This document shows, piece after piece, positions 63,914 to 64,000 of a DNA stretch of 64,000 bases. Both the position numbers and the translations under genes were made by a program. The notes beneath the pieces are model-generated. The model was not told the origin of the DNA. It ran no database searches and was given only the letters and a program-made list of their open reading frames with translations. The stretch comes from Adiantum capillus-veneris. Taxonomy: Eukaryota; Streptophyta; Polypodiopsida; Polypodiales; Pteridaceae. The first letter of the stretch is position 1; each line of letters begins with the position of its first letter. The stretch spans positions 9,401,001-9,465,000 of the forward strand of contig CM043969.1 of assembly GCA_014529385.2 (NCBI GenBank), in the 5' to 3' direction.

Positions 63914-64000
63914 ATGCCCCACACTAAGCTCGGTTAGCACTTTACGCTTCCTTGTGGTGCAATTTCTATCGTAGGAAAGGCAGGGAAGGAGTGCGTGGAG
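63914..64000 (+). other. Retrotransposon leader, cut by the window edge
   Basis: Sequence after the PBS. Too short to show coding. Confidence 0.6.

Overview
This is nuclear DNA of a land plant with a large, transposon-packed genome. The window has no intact host gene and no bacterial feature. It is almost entirely nested mobile elements: Ty3/gypsy and Ty1/copia LTR retrotransposons, one LINE, one very large CACTA (En/Spm-type) DNA transposon, a foldback/MITE-like element and long GA/CT/TA microsatellites. The dual-RNase-H (Tat-lineage) gypsy elements, 2.7 kb LTRs, TNP2-type CACTA genes and CHG-type decay all fit plants. The LINE type and heavy dinucleotide repeats make me lean to a fern or another non-seed plant; that is inference, not proof.

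Layout. 1-4130: 3' part of an LTR element (A) with an accessory ORF full of W-x-P-K and QGFYxGN repeats, then its 3' LTR. 4131-6835: a second A-like remnant and about 2 kb of non-coding DNA with dispersed copies of a near-perfect palindrome. 6836-11214: element B, with a broken ORF of about 1,150 codons and a 3' LTR. 11215-13330: decayed copia pol and its 3' LTR. 13400-14920 plus 29907-30125: one unidentified host reading frame split by a 15 kb insertion. That insertion (14921-29906) is a minus-strand Tat-like gypsy element whose 3' LTR holds a minus-strand copia element (15602-22623, TSD CATGA). 30342-30622: a foldback element. 30958-33227: the 3' LTR, PPT and 3' part of a minus-strand gypsy-type element; its pol probably resumes at 56390-58767.

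33228-56323 is a 23 kb CACTA element with matching termini (CACTACAACA...TGTTGTAGTG) and a 3-bp TSD (ATA). It holds compound microsatellites, an intact LINE (34693-38049, minus), a TNP2-type transposase gene whose catalytic core is deleted, and a TnpA-like gene split by a Tat insertion. The Tat insertion is a truncated head copy (41944-44061, interrupted by a solo LTR with TSD CCCTA) fused through a shared LTR to a full-length copy (44062-55315, paired 2,667-bp LTRs).

59248-63318: element F, a minus-strand LTR element with another accessory ORF of about 1,100 codons, a captured HSP70 fragment near its 3' end, and its 5' side split by a new LTR retrotransposon. The 5' LTR and tRNA-Asp-type primer site of that element (63319-63913) run off the right edge.

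In function, none of these genes serve the host. The window records serial invasion and decay. The less ordinary content is the accessory-ORF LTR elements (A, B, F), the paired mini-ORFs in the Tat leader, the palindrome family, the retropepsin-like domain downstream of integrase, and the HSP70 capture.
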